Assembly: GCF_000621545.1 (NCBI RefSeq)
Contig: NZ_JHYA01000002.1
Span: forward strand, 225,176 to 289,175
Origin: Anaerovibrio lipolyticus LB2005
Lineage (GTDB): Bacteria; Bacillota; Negativicutes; Selenomonadales; Selenomonadaceae
DNA length: 64,000 nucleotides
Direction: 5' to 3'
The notes under the pieces are model-generated. The model was not told the DNA's origin, made no database searches, and was given only the letters and a program-made list of their open reading frames with translations. Shown piece by piece: positions 34,617 to 44,119 of the stretch. The translations under genes and the position numbers were made by a program. The stretch's first letter is position 1. The number at the start of each line of letters is the position of its first letter.

Positions 34617-36890
34617 ATGCAGGATAATGAGGCGACCTTGAAATCGCTGCAGATTGAGCTGAAACGTGCCAATCGTGAGATAAAGCGTCTTCAAAGAGAA
34701 AATAACATCCTTGCGGCACTGGCGGAGCAGGCCAATAAGTTCCGTGAATACAGCGAACACTCCAAGGGCCAGCAGGTTTTTTATAATGCCATGCTGCTTC
34801 AGAATTCACCGAATATATCTATAATGTTGGATATGGACTTGAATACAGTTATGGCCACGGAGCCGTTTTTTCAGCGTTCCAGCTATACTTTTGAGCAGGT
34901 TAATGATGGCGTGTATATTTATGACCTGTTCGAGGGCCTTATGGACAATATCGGGCGTCGCCACATTGAGGAAATGTGCAAGGAAACCAGGGACGAGGGA
35001 AAAAATATCCAGTACATGGACCGCATGGAGGTTCATGGTATGGAGGAGAATTTTGATATTTATGTAAGACCGGCTATTAATCAGGATAAGGAAATAGCAG
35101 GTGTTATGCTGATTATGGTGGATATTACCGATATTATCAGGGCCAAGGAGAGGGCAGAAAGCGCTGACAGGGCCAAATCCAGCTTCCTTGCCAATATGTC
35201 CCATGAAATCCGGACTCCAATGAATGCCATAAATGGTATGTCGGAGTTTATTATACGTGACACTACGGATTCCTTTGCCAGAGAAAATGCATTGCTGATA
35301 AAGAGTGCATCAGCTTCACTGTTGGCCATTATCAACGATATTTTGGATTTTTCCAAGATAGAAGCGGGCAAAATGGATATTATCAATACCCCATATCAGA
35401 TGTCTTCCATCATTAATGATGTTATGACCATGATTAGTATTCGTCTTAAGGATAAAGATGTGGAGCTGATTATGGATATTGACGAAAATATCCCTTATAG
35501 CCTGATAGGTGATGAAATCCGTATCAAACAGGTTATGGTAAATCTCCTGAATAATGCAGTTAAGTTTACCCATAACGGATACATCAAGATGAAGATGTGG
35601 TTTGAAAAAATGCCGGAGGGAAATGCCGTTAAGATTTTCTCCTGTGTGGAGGATACTGGCTGTGGTATTAAGCCAACGGATCTGGTAAAGCTGTTTTCCA
35701 GCTTTGAACAGGTGGATACAAAGAGAAACCGCTCAGTGGAGGGCACTGGTTTGGGCCTGGCCATCAGTAAGCGCCTTTGCCGCTCCATGGGAGGAGATAT
35801 TACTGTAGACAGTATTTACGGCAAGGGCAGTATATTTACATGGACTGTGGTCAATAAGGTGGATGACTGGAAACCAATGGGCAAGCTGAACAAGGATGAT
35901 AGTCTGTTCCAGCGCAAGCTCTTTAAATATAACTTTACGGCCGAGGAGGCTACTGCTCTGATTGTGGATGACAACAGAGTAAATCTGAAGGTGGCTGAGG
36001 GGATGCTGGCACCATACAAGGTTAAAACAACTTGTGTGGAGAGCGGTGCTGAGGCCTTGAACCTGTTGACCAATGAGAAATTTGATATCGTGTTTATGGA
36101 CCACATGATGCCGGTTATGGATGGCGTGGAATGTATGTATAAGATACGTGAGATTCCGGGGTGTCAGTATACGGTAGTCATAGCTCTTACGGCTAATGCC
36201 ATCAGCGGTATGAAGGAGCAGTATTGTGAATACGGCTTCCAGGGCTTTTTGGCCAAGCCTATTGAGGCCAAGGAGCTTGACGAGTGCTTAAAGCAGTTCT
36301 TGCCGGAGGAGAAGATAAATAAGCTGGAAAAGCCATTTACTTCCCAGACGGATACTATTGATCAGGATATATTAAAGCAGGTGTATACTGATGGCCGAAA
36401 GAAGATGAAGCTGTTGGGCAGCCTCATTGAAAATGAGGATTATGCTAACTATATCATCGAGGTTCACGCACTTAAGACAGTGGCGGCCATAATCAATCAA
36501 AAGGAGCTGTCCCAGATGGCCAGGGAGCATGAAATGGCCGGCAAGGACGGTAACTATGACTTTATACGCCGAAACTTTGATAAGCTCATGGCAAAGTATG
36601 CATCAGTTATAGCCTATCTGGGTGATTATTTTGCTGATGATATTTATGATAAAAAGGAAGAAGAAAATTTAGTAGAGATTTCTCAGCAGGAGATGGACCG
36701 TATTATAGATAGTATGGAATCGGCCATTGGAGACTTCGATCTGGATTTTTTCGAGGAGCTGAGAACCAAGCTGTCCAAGTTCAAGGTAAGCGACGAGCAG
36801 CGTGAGCTTTTGAACAAGATGAAGGATGCAGGAAATGATTTTGATTATGATGCTTTGGAGGAGCTGATTAATCAATGGAGTAAAACGTAA
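34617..36890 (+). CDS. Hybrid sensor histidine kinase (PAS-HisKA-HATPase-REC-Hpt)
   Basis: A 757-residue protein with no clear membrane segment. A coiled coil begins it (residues 5-50), then a PAS-like domain (about 60-180) ending in a coiled-coil linker. The H-box is N-M-S-H-E-I-R-T-P-M-N (near 205), the ATP-binding N-box N-L-L-N-N-A-V-K-F, D-T-G-C-G-I and G-T-G-L-G-L-A follow, then a receiver with phosphoacceptor in F-M-D-H-M-M-P, and an Hpt domain (E-V-H-A-L-K-T). The start is ATG 34617, 6 bases after AGGAGGT; GTG 34614 is too close. The full phosphorelay in one protein suggests a link to the neighbours with REC and Hpt. Confidence 0.92.
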   Translation: MQDNEATLKSLQIELKRANREIKRLQRENNILAALAEQANKFREYSEHSKGQQVFYNAMLLQNSPNISIMLDMDLNTVMATEPFFQRSSYTFEQVNDGVYIYDLFEGLMDNIGRRHIEEMCKETRDEGKNIQYMDRMEVHGMEENFDIYVRPAINQDKEIAGVMLIMVDITDIIRAKERAESADRAKSSFLANMSHEIRTPMNAINGMSEFIIRDTTDSFARENALLIKSASASLLAIINDILDFSKIEAGKMDIINTPYQMSSIINDVMTMISIRLKDKDVELIMDIDENIPYSLIGDEIRIKQVMVNLLNNAVKFTHNGYIKMKMWFEKMPEGNAVKIFSCVEDTGCGIKPTDLVKLFSSFEQVDTKRNRSVEGTGLGLAISKRLCRSMGGDITVDSIYGKGSIFTWTVVNKVDDWKPMGKLNKDDSLFQRKLFKYNFTAEEATALIVDDNRVNLKVAEGMLAPYKVKTTCVESGAEALNLLTNEKFDIVFMDHMMPVMDGVECMYKIREIPGCQYTVVIALTANAISGMKEQYCEYGFQGFLAKPIEAKELDECLKQFLPEEKINKLEKPFTSQTDTIDQDILKQVYTDGRKKMKLLGSLIENEDYANYIIEVHALKTVAAIINQKELSQMAREHEMAGKDGNYDFIRRNFDKLMAKYASVIAYLGDYFADDIYDKKEEENLVEISQQEMDRIIDSMESAIGDFDLDFFEELRTKLSKFKVSDEQRELLNKMKDAGNDFDYDALEELINQWSKT

Positions 36891-36907
36891 TTTTAGAGGT
36901 GAATAGA

Positions 36908-38104
36908 ATGCGGTCATTAGCCGTTTTTACAAAAAATATGGATGACCTGGATTTGGGTGTGGCGGAGCTTAAGGAGAAGCTGAAGGATTTTAAGCTTGGC
37001 AGAAACTCCTTGGGAGTGGTGTTTGCCCACGCAGAAACAGATTTTGAGGAATTAGGAGAAAAGCTGAGGGAAGAATTCAACTTTCCTATTATGGGTTGTA
37101 GTGCCATGTCACTGTTTTCAGAGCAGCAGGGATATGCAAAGGAGGGTATTTCCTTCCACGTTTTCACTGCTGATGATTGCAGCTTTGCCGCCGGTATGAC
37201 GGCAGAATTGACAGAGGACAACTATAAGGCGGAGATAAAAAGGACTTTTAATAAGCTAAAAAATGATTTGGGAGGATGGAGACCAAAGGTAATTATTACC
37301 TACGCAGTAAAAAATCCGAAGATACCCGGTGATGAGTTTGTTAATGTCCTTGATGATGCCAGCGGTGGAATACCTGTTTTTGGAGGCTTCTGCTCTGACA
37401 ATTTTGTGTTCAGTGAATGCAGTGTAATGCTTAACTCCCAGCAAAGCCACTCCGGGATGGTTATGGTCCTTATTGGGGGCGATACCAAGCCAGTGCTCAA
37501 GGGCGAGTTTTCCGTGGAAACTGTGGCCGATTTTGATGAGACTGTGACGGAAGCCAGGGGAAATGTGGTTTATAAGCTGGGAAACAAAACTATGGTGGAG
37601 GCCCTGCGGACAGCTGGATTTAACTTGGATGCCAAGGACTTGGTGATGCAATTTGTTGGTTCGCCGTTTCTTGTGACCTTTACATCTCCTGAGGGCGATG
37701 AAATTCAGGTTATTCGCAATCTCGACGGTATTGATCTGGAAAACGGCGCTGGAGTTTTTCTGGGCAATGTGCCTAAGGGAGCCCATATTCAGCTGGCCAT
37801 GTTCAGCCGAAAGGATGTGGTCCAATCTGTAGCAAAGGCAATTCAATCCGCCATTGTGGATGTGGGTAACGAACATAAATACGAGTATACATCTGCCATT
37901 ATTACTTCCTGTGTTTCACGGCTTATGACCTTTACAAATGATGATATGGTGGATGAGACCAAGGGATACTCTGCGGTTGTACCTCGTAATATCAGATTCT
38001 CGGGAATGTACTCCTATGGCGAATTTTGTCCTATAATTTCCAAAGCAACCGGCAATGTCCATAATTGCTTCCATAATACAACCTTTTGCTTTATTGTTTT
38101 GTAA
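36908..38104 (+). CDS. FIST domain sensor protein
   Basis: A 398-residue cytosolic protein with FIST_N (about 25-215, including P-V-F-G-G-F-C-S-D-N) and FIST_C (about 220-370, M-Y-S-Y-G-E-F-C-P-I) and no output domain. The family is proposed to bind small molecules such as amino acids. It is the last gene of the phosphorelay/HD-GYP operon (17 bases after the kinase) and could present a ligand-dependent signal to the hybrid kinase. A second FIST protein, fused to a chemoreceptor, is at 8375-10462. The ATG 36908 has GAGGTGA upstream; GTG 36899 overlaps it. Confidence 0.88.
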   Translation: MRSLAVFTKNMDDLDLGVAELKEKLKDFKLGRNSLGVVFAHAETDFEELGEKLREEFNFPIMGCSAMSLFSEQQGYAKEGISFHVFTADDCSFAAGMTAELTEDNYKAEIKRTFNKLKNDLGGWRPKVIITYAVKNPKIPGDEFVNVLDDASGGIPVFGGFCSDNFVFSECSVMLNSQQSHSGMVMVLIGGDTKPVLKGEFSVETVADFDETVTEARGNVVYKLGNKTMVEALRTAGFNLDAKDLVMQFVGSPFLVTFTSPEGDEIQVIRNLDGIDLENGAGVFLGNVPKGAHIQLAMFSRKDVVQSVAKAIQSAIVDVGNEHKYEYTSAIITSCVSRLMTFTNDDMVDETKGYSAVVPRNIRFSGMYSYGEFCPIISKATGNVHNCFHNTTFCFIVL

Positions 38105-38170
38105 TTAATATATAGAGTGCGAAAAGCACCGATTTTTATGATTTGAAATGAAATGTTTGGGGGCATAATA

Positions 38171-39100
38171 ATGGATTTTAGACAGTTGGAGTATTTTTGT
38201 GCCATCAGCAAACTGGAAAACTTCACGAGAACTGCTGAGTATTTGCATGTTTCCCAGCCATCGGTAACAAAGGCCATTAAGGCACTGGAAAGTGAGCTGA
38301 AGCTGACACTTATTGACCGCCGCCAAAAGCATGTTACCCTGACTAAAGAGGGAAAGGCATTTTTGCTTCATGCAGAAAAGATTATGAAGGATGTGGAGGA
38401 CACTAAAAATGATATGGCCCGTTTCCAGCAGGAAAAGTTGGGTACGGTTCATTTCGGTATTCCTCCTATGGTGGAAGCCTATCTGTTTCCGGATCTTTTC
38501 ACCAGCTTCAAGGATATGTATCCAGATATGAGCCTGGATGTGAAGGAGTACAGTGATTCCACCGAGGTTTTGCAGAAGGCAGACAAGGGGGAGCTGGATT
38601 TTGGAATTATCTTTACAGATAAATTGAGTGACAGCGACCATGAAATGCTGATTCAGACAGATAATTTAAGCTTGTGTGTCAGCCCGGAATTGGAGCTGGC
38701 AAATAAAAATCATATTGAATTTGATGACCTTCGCAATGAACAGTTCATTATGCAGCAGTCCAATACATATCAGTATCAGCATGTATATGAGCGTTGTGTT
38801 GAGCGTGGATTTGTACCGAATATTTTGCTTTGTACTACCCAGCTGAAAACCATAAAGCAGTTGGTGGCCAACAGACTTGGTATATCTGTACTTCCGGATT
38901 TTGTCACCAGGGAGGAAACTAAATTCGTCCGTCGTCAGCTAACTCCGCCTCTTACGGTTCATATTTGCCTGTATTGGGGAAAGGATAAAGAGCTTAACGA
39001 TAGGGATGAGAGATTTTTGAATTTCATGAAGCAATATATAGCTTCTGATGAATTTATTAAGAACTTCCAGCCAGTTAAAAAGGACCAGCTGGAAGGCTGA
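38171..39100 (+). CDS. LysR-family transcriptional regulator
   Basis: A 309-residue protein. The winged helix-turn-helix is at the start (M-D-F-R-Q-L-E-Y-F, N-F-T-R-T-A-E-Y-L-H-V-S-Q-P-S-V-T-K-A-I) followed by a periplasmic-binding-protein-like effector domain (about 90-295). It stands 19 bases before the ABC importer and on the same strand, unlike the usual divergent LysR layout, so it is probably cotranscribed with it. The effector is not known. ATG 38171 has GGGGGCAT upstream. Confidence 0.9.
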   Translation: MDFRQLEYFCAISKLENFTRTAEYLHVSQPSVTKAIKALESELKLTLIDRRQKHVTLTKEGKAFLLHAEKIMKDVEDTKNDMARFQQEKLGTVHFGIPPMVEAYLFPDLFTSFKDMYPDMSLDVKEYSDSTEVLQKADKGELDFGIIFTDKLSDSDHEMLIQTDNLSLCVSPELELANKNHIEFDDLRNEQFIMQQSNTYQYQHVYERCVERGFVPNILLCTTQLKTIKQLVANRLGISVLPDFVTREETKFVRRQLTPPLTVHICLYWGKDKELNDRDERFLNFMKQYIASDEFIKNFQPVKKDQLEG

Positions 39101-39119
39101 TTAACTGGAGGGATGTTCT

Positions 39120-40064
39120 ATGAAATTTTTGAAATCTGCCATGCTTATAGTATTATCTCTGATGCTGTTGAGCATGGCCGGTTGTGGCAGTAATAATGCC
39201 ACCCAGCAGAGCAGTAATGGTAATGAAATCGTTATTAATGATGATTCGGGCAGGAAGGTGGTGCTTCCTGGTACTCCAAAGCGTATCGTGGTACTGTCAG
39301 CGTCATTTTTGGAGCCATTACATCTGGTGGGCGGAAATATCGTAGGGCGTCCAACATCACAGGTTGCTCCGGATTTTGCCAAGGATATTGAAGTAGTTGG
39401 CAAGTCAATTCAGATTGATGTGGAAAAGGTTTTGTCCTTAAATCCCGATTTGGTGGTTATTCATCAAGGGGTAAATGAAAAGCTCATAAAAGTATTGGAG
39501 GATAATGGTATTCCGTCTATTGTGCTTAAATCCAAGACCTATGAGGATGTAAAGCGCGAGCTGGAAATCTTCGGACAGGTAACTGGGGAAAAGGAGAAGG
39601 CGGCAAATGCTATTTCCAAAATGGACAAGGAAATTACCGCAATTAAGGACAAGCTCCCTAAGGAGGAAAAGCGGGTAGCAGTGCTCTTTAGTTCCTCTCA
39701 GAATCTTAATATTCAGCTTAGCGGCAGCATTGCCGGTTCTGTGGTAAAGGATTTTGGCTGGAAAAATGTGGCAGAGGGACTTACCCCAATGGAAAAGAAT
39801 CCAGATGCTACCCCATACAGCATGGAGACCATGGTTGAGCAGAATCCAGAGATTCTCTTTGTGGTTACCATGGGTAATGCCAAATCCCAGGAGGATAATC
39901 TCCTGGGGGAAATGAAGAAGAATCCGGCTTGGAATGCTATTAATGCGGTACAGAACAACAAGGTATATTTCCTTCCGCAGGATTTGTTTTTGCTGAGTCC
40001 TGGGCTGAAATACCCTGACTGCTATAGGGAAATGGCCAAGAAGGTATATCCTGATTTGTTTTAA
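39120..40064 (+). CDS. Iron-complex/cobalamin-type ABC transporter substrate-binding lipoprotein
   Basis: A 314-residue lipoprotein: signal peptide with a lipobox S-M-A-G-C (lipidated Cys about residue 21), then a two-lobed helical-hinge binding domain of the FepB/BtuF class (K-R-I-V-V-L-S-A-S-F-L-E-P and the C-terminal L-L-S-P-G-L-K-Y-P-D). The ligand may be ferric siderophore, haem or cobalamin; sequence alone does not decide. Encoded immediately upstream of a FecCD permease and ATPase. Confidence 0.9.
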   Translation: MKFLKSAMLIVLSLMLLSMAGCGSNNATQQSSNGNEIVINDDSGRKVVLPGTPKRIVVLSASFLEPLHLVGGNIVGRPTSQVAPDFAKDIEVVGKSIQIDVEKVLSLNPDLVVIHQGVNEKLIKVLEDNGIPSIVLKSKTYEDVKRELEIFGQVTGEKEKAANAISKMDKEITAIKDKLPKEEKRVAVLFSSSQNLNIQLSGSIAGSVVKDFGWKNVAEGLTPMEKNPDATPYSMETMVEQNPEILFVVTMGNAKSQEDNLLGEMKKNPAWNAINAVQNNKVYFLPQDLFLLSPGLKYPDCYREMAKKVYPDLF

Positions 40065-40077
40065 AGGAGCATAAAAA

Positions 40078-41070
40078 TTGAGCGATAATAAAAGCAGTGT
40101 TAAGTGGCGAATATCTATTTTGGCGATATTCGCCATTTTGGCCGCCGTAGGCTTTTTACTTAGCATAATGTTGGGTTCTGTGTCCATTCCGGCCCAGGAG
40201 GTGCTGGATTCCCTTATGGGAAATGCCACGGGTACCCATGAAAAAATATTAAACAGCATCCGTCTGCCAAGGACTGTGGTGGGTGCTCTGGTGGGCATGA
40301 ATCTTGCGTTGTCTGGTGCCATACTTCAGGCAGTGATGAAAAATCCGTTGGCGGATCCACATATTATAGGTATTTCCTCTGGTGCTGGTATTGCGGGTAT
40401 TATGGTGATGCTGATTTTCCCCGGTTATGAGATGTTTGTTACTCCCGTGGCCTTTGTGGGGGCTATGCTAGCTGCAGTGTGTATTTATATTTTAGCCTGG
40501 AAAAATGGTATACGGCCTGTACGCATTATTTTGGCTGGTGTGGCCGTGTCTGCCTTTTTGGGTGCAGGCATTTCAGGCATGATGATTTTTAACAGTGATA
40601 AGATTCATAATGCTCTTATGTGGATGGTGGGAGGACTTTCGGCCAGAAGCTGGCCTCATGTGACTATGATTTGGCCCTATTCTCTGGGGGGCGGTATTCT
40701 TGCCCTGCTGGCATCCCGTCACATCAATATTTTGCAGCTGGGAGATGAAGTAGCTAAGGGTCTTGGAGTAAGAGTTGAGCTTACCCGTATTGTCCTTACA
40801 GCTATTGCGGCTTTGTTGGCTGCCAGTGCGGTGTCTGTGGTGGGACTTTTGGGCTTTGTGGGACTTATTGTGCCACATGCTGCCCGCCTTATAGTGGGTT
40901 CTGATTATCGTTTCTTGTTGCCTGCTTCAGCCCTTTTGGGTATTGGTGTGGTGACGATTTGTGATACGGTGGCTCGGGTGGCCTTTGCTCCTGTGGAGCT
41001 GCCAGTGGGTATTTTAATGGCGGCATTTGGAGCTCCATTCTTCTTGTTCTTGCTAAGGAGGGAGCTGTAA
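40078..41070 (+). CDS. FecCD-family ABC transporter permease
   Basis: A 330-residue integral membrane protein of the iron-complex/B12 permease family with about ten helices. Typical motifs are R-L-P-R-T-V-V-G-A-L-V-G (residues about 62-73), N-P-L-A-D-P-H-I-I-G-I-S-S-G-A and the C-terminal G-L-I-V-P-H-A-A-R cytoplasmic loop that contacts the ATPase. The start is TTG 40078 with AAAGGAG upstream. It overlaps the ATPase gene by one base. Confidence 0.93.
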   Translation: MSDNKSSVKWRISILAIFAILAAVGFLLSIMLGSVSIPAQEVLDSLMGNATGTHEKILNSIRLPRTVVGALVGMNLALSGAILQAVMKNPLADPHIIGISSGAGIAGIMVMLIFPGYEMFVTPVAFVGAMLAAVCIYILAWKNGIRPVRIILAGVAVSAFLGAGISGMMIFNSDKIHNALMWMVGGLSARSWPHVTMIWPYSLGGGILALLASRHINILQLGDEVAKGLGVRVELTRIVLTAIAALLAASAVSVVGLLGFVGLIVPHAARLIVGSDYRFLLPASALLGIGVVTICDTVARVAFAPVELPVGILMAAFGAPFFLFLLRREL

Positions 41071-41852
41071 TGTCAATTGAAGCAAAAAATCTGTCTGTTA
41101 CCATAAATGACAAGGTTATTTTGGAAGGAATCAATGCCACCATACCAAATGGAAAAATAACTTCAGTAATCGGTCCTAATGGAGCAGGGAAATCAACACT
41201 ATTAAAAGCAGTGGCTGGCATTAACAGCAATTACGGTGGACAGGTTATTATAGACGGCATTGACTTAAAGAAAATCAAGCGGAAGGAGCTGGCCAGAAAA
41301 TTGGCAGTGCTTCCCCAGGGGATGCAGGCTCCTCCGGATGTAACCGTGGAGCAGTTGGTGGATTACGGAAGGTTTCCTTATCGGAGCTGGTTTAAAAAGA
41401 GCAACCAGATTGAGGATGAGGAAGCGGTGGAATGGGCTATGTCTGAAACCAATGTGTCCCATTTAAGACATCGCCAAGTTATGTCGCTATCTGGTGGTGA
41501 ACGACAGCGGGCATGGATAGCTATGGCTCTGGCCCAGAAACCGGAAATTCTCATTTTGGATGAGCCAACCACTTATCTTGATATTGCCCACCAGCTGGAG
41601 GTTATGGAAATCGTCAAGCGCCTCAACGAGAACTGGGGCATTACGGTGGTGATGGTGCTCCATGAGCTGAATCAGGCGGTGAAGTATTCAGATTATCTGG
41701 TGGTGGTAAAGAATAAGGGCATTTACACCGCAGGAGCCCCGGACAAGGTAATGAATGAAACCTTCCTAAAGGAGGTCTTCGGCGTCCGTGCTGAAGTGTT
41801 TTCCAATGAACGGGGAGAACAGATTCTGACCCCTGTGGAAGTGCTGAGATAG
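41070..41852 (+). CDS. Iron-complex-type ABC transporter ATP-binding protein
   Basis: A 260-residue ATPase with Walker A G-P-N-G-A-G-K-S-T (residues about 33-41), signature L-S-G-G-E-R-Q-R-A, Walker B I-L-I-L-D-E-P-T and the V-L-H-E-L-N switch region. It pairs with the FecCD permease and lipoprotein just upstream as one importer. No terminator is evident after it. Confidence 0.94.
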   Translation: MSIEAKNLSVTINDKVILEGINATIPNGKITSVIGPNGAGKSTLLKAVAGINSNYGGQVIIDGIDLKKIKRKELARKLAVLPQGMQAPPDVTVEQLVDYGRFPYRSWFKKSNQIEDEEAVEWAMSETNVSHLRHRQVMSLSGGERQRAWIAMALAQKPEILILDEPTTYLDIAHQLEVMEIVKRLNENWGITVVMVLHELNQAVKYSDYLVVVKNKGIYTAGAPDKVMNETFLKEVFGVRAEVFSNERGEQILTPVEVLR

Positions 41853-41889
41853 GGCGTTATCCACCTAAGTAGTCCACCATAGTTTAAAC

Positions 41890-41918
41890 TTGTAAAATCC
41901 CTTTTATTATGGTAGTAT
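41890..41918 (+). promoter_or_regulatory. tig promoter
   Basis: TTGTAA at 41890-41895, 17-base spacer, TAGTAT at 41913-41918. Confidence 0.55.
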
Positions 41919-41994
41919 ATATGCTATGTGGGCACAATGAGGTCAATAATGGGCACGGCCCAATAAAGAATACATTAGGAGGTCTTTTAAGACA

Positions 41995-43284
41995 ATGGAA
42001 GTTAGTGTAAAAGATTTAGAGAACCAGCAGGTTGAATTGAACATTACTGTTCCAGCAGCAGAGCTGGACAAGGCATACGATGCAGCAGCAAAGAAAATTG
42101 CTAACCGCGTTAATATCCCTGGTTTCCGTAAGGGTAAGGCTCCAAAGAAGATTGTAGAGCGTCACGTAGGTAAAGAGTATGTTATGACAGATGCTTTTGA
42201 GATGGTTGCTCCAAAGGCTCTGAACGAGGCTCTCGCACAGGAGAAGATTGATATTGTTACCCGCCCTGATATCGATGTTGATACATTAGAGCTTGGCAAG
42301 GATCTGGTATTCAAGGCTGTTGCCACCAAGAAACCAGAGGTTGAGCTGGGCGAGTATAAGGGCCTTAAGGTAGAGGTAGAGAAGGACGTAGTTGATGATG
42401 AGGCAGTTCAGCAGCAGTTGGTTCGTATGCTGGACCGTCAGGCTGATATGGTTGATGCTGAAGAAGGTGCAGCTGTTGAGAAGGACAACTTCATCACTCT
42501 GGACTTCAAGGGCTTTGTAGATGGTGAGGCCTTCGCTGGCGGCGAGGGCAAGGATTATCCTCTCCAGATTGGTTCCAACGCTTTCATTCCAGGCTTTGAG
42601 GACCAGCTCATTGGTGCCAAGGTTGGTGAGGAGAAGGAAGTTAATGTAACCTTCCCAGAGGAGTACCATTCTGAGGAGCTTAAGGGCAAGCCAGCAGTAT
42701 TTAAGTGCACTGTAAAGAGCATCAAGAAGAAGGTTCTTCCTGAGCTGAATGATGAGTTTGCAAAGAAGGCCAGCACCTTCCAGACTCTTGATGAGCTGAA
42801 GGCTGATCTGAAGAGCAATCTGGAGAAGAGCGCTGAGACCAAGGCTGAGTCCGAGAAGCGTGAAAAGGCTATCAACATGGCTGCTGATAATGCAAAGGTT
42901 GATATTCCAGAGGTTATGATTGAGAACCGCGTAAACGCTATGGTTCAGGAGATGGCTCTCCGTCTTGAGCAGCAGGGCCTGAAGCTGGAGCAGTACATGG
43001 CTTACGCTGGCACTGATATTAACAAGCTCCGTGAGAATTACAAGGAGACTGCTGCTTCCAACGTAAAGGTTGATCTGGTTCTTGAGGCCATTGCAAAGGC
43101 TGAGGGCATCAAGGTTGAGGCAGAGGATCTTGATAATGAGGTTGCTACTATGGCAGCTGCTTATGGCGCAACTGCACCGCAGGTTAAGAAGATTATTGCT
43201 GAGCAGGGTCGTCTTGGCGATTTAGCAGCTACTGTTCTCAGAAGAAAGACTGCTAACTTCGTAATTGACAACATTGCCAAATAA
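41995..43284 (+). CDS. tig: Trigger factor
   Basis: A 429-residue ribosome-bound chaperone. The N-terminal ribosome-binding loop reads G-F-R-K-G-K-A-P (residues about 43-50), the FKBP-type prolyl isomerase domain lies at about 150-245 and a helical C-terminal domain follows. It heads the tig-clpP-clpX-lon quality control block, as in many Firmicutes, and has AGGAGG upstream. Confidence 0.96.
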   Translation: MEVSVKDLENQQVELNITVPAAELDKAYDAAAKKIANRVNIPGFRKGKAPKKIVERHVGKEYVMTDAFEMVAPKALNEALAQEKIDIVTRPDIDVDTLELGKDLVFKAVATKKPEVELGEYKGLKVEVEKDVVDDEAVQQQLVRMLDRQADMVDAEEGAAVEKDNFITLDFKGFVDGEAFAGGEGKDYPLQIGSNAFIPGFEDQLIGAKVGEEKEVNVTFPEEYHSEELKGKPAVFKCTVKSIKKKVLPELNDEFAKKASTFQTLDELKADLKSNLEKSAETKAESEKREKAINMAADNAKVDIPEVMIENRVNAMVQEMALRLEQQGLKLEQYMAYAGTDINKLRENYKETAASNVKVDLVLEAIAKAEGIKVEAEDLDNEVATMAAAYGATAPQVKKIIAEQGRLGDLAATVLRRKTANFVIDNIAK

Positions 43285-43318
43285 GATTTTTTGAGAAATA
43301 TTTCATAACTTAATTAAT

Positions 43319-43353
43319 TCCCCCGCCCAGAGACTCATCTTTGGGCGGAGGAT
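43319..43353 (+). terminator. Possible terminator after tig
   Basis: CCCCCGCCCAGA pairs imperfectly with TCTTTGGGCGGAGG; the T tract after it is weak. Confidence 0.6.
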
Positions 43354-43413
43354 TAATTTTAATTTGGCATATTTTTAAAATCCTGCTATATTGATATTGT
43401 AGTAAAATTAAGA

Positions 43414-43448
43414 TTGACATATTTGACATTTTGACTATATAGTATAAT
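43414..43448 (+). promoter_or_regulatory. clpP promoter region
   Basis: Two TTGACA boxes (43414-43419 and 43423-43428) and overlapping TATATA (43436-43441) and TATAAT (43443-43448) sequences. The first TTGACA with TATATA has a 16-base spacer; the TATAAT has only a 14-base gap to the second TTGACA. The exact pair is unclear. Confidence 0.55.
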
Positions 43449-43498
43449 ATGAGAATTGAACTTGGTTTTGTTATGATATTAATTTGAGGTGATTTTCA

Positions 43499-44107
43499 GT
43501 GAGTTATTTTGTACCTTACGTAGTGGAGCAGTCCGGTAATGGCGAGCGGTCCTACGATATATATTCCCGTTTGTTGAAGGATCGTATTATTATGCTGACT
43601 GGCGAGATAAATGATACTGTTGCCAGCTCTGTAGTGGCACAGCTCCTTTTCCTGGAGTCTGAGGATCCTGACAAGGATATTTATCTTTACATTAACAGTC
43701 CAGGCGGTGTGGTTACTGCTGGTATGGCTATTTATGATACTATGCAGTATATTAAGCCAGATGTTTCCACTATCTGTGTGGGTCAGGCTGCAAGCATGGG
43801 TTCCCTGCTTCTTACAGCAGGTGCCAAGGGAAAGCGTTTTGCCCTTCCAAATGCCCGTATTATGATTCATCAGCCATTGGGCGGAGCCCGTGGTCAGTCT
43901 ACTGACATTCAGATTCAGGCCCAGGAGATGCAGCGTACTCGTGATATGATTAATAAGGTTTTGGCGGATCACACCGGCCAGGATTTGGATAAGATTAATA
44001 CTGATACTGAGCGCGATAATTTTATGAGCGCTGAGGAGGCAGTGGCATACGGTTTGGTTGATAAGGTTATTGTTCGTCCTGAGGAGAAATCTGACAAGGA
44101 CGAGTAA
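43499..44107 (+). CDS. clpP: ATP-dependent Clp protease proteolytic subunit
   Basis: A 202-residue serine peptidase. The nucleophile is S99 in Q-A-A-S-M-G-S, the histidine lies in R-I-M-I-H-Q-P and an aspartate further on completes the triad. The start is GTG 43499 with GAGGTGAT upstream. Cotranscribed with clpX, with which it forms the ClpXP protease. Confidence 0.97.
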   Translation: MSYFVPYVVEQSGNGERSYDIYSRLLKDRIIMLTGEINDTVASSVVAQLLFLESEDPDKDIYLYINSPGGVVTAGMAIYDTMQYIKPDVSTICVGQAASMGSLLLTAGAKGKRFALPNARIMIHQPLGGARGQSTDIQIQAQEMQRTRDMINKVLADHTGQDLDKINTDTERDNFMSAEEAVAYGLVDKVIVRPEEKSDKDE

Positions 44108-44119
44108 GGAGGCACTGTT

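Noticed and set aside
39438..40322. Minus-strand open frame of 294 codons
   Set aside because: Antisense to the ABC lipoprotein and permease genes.
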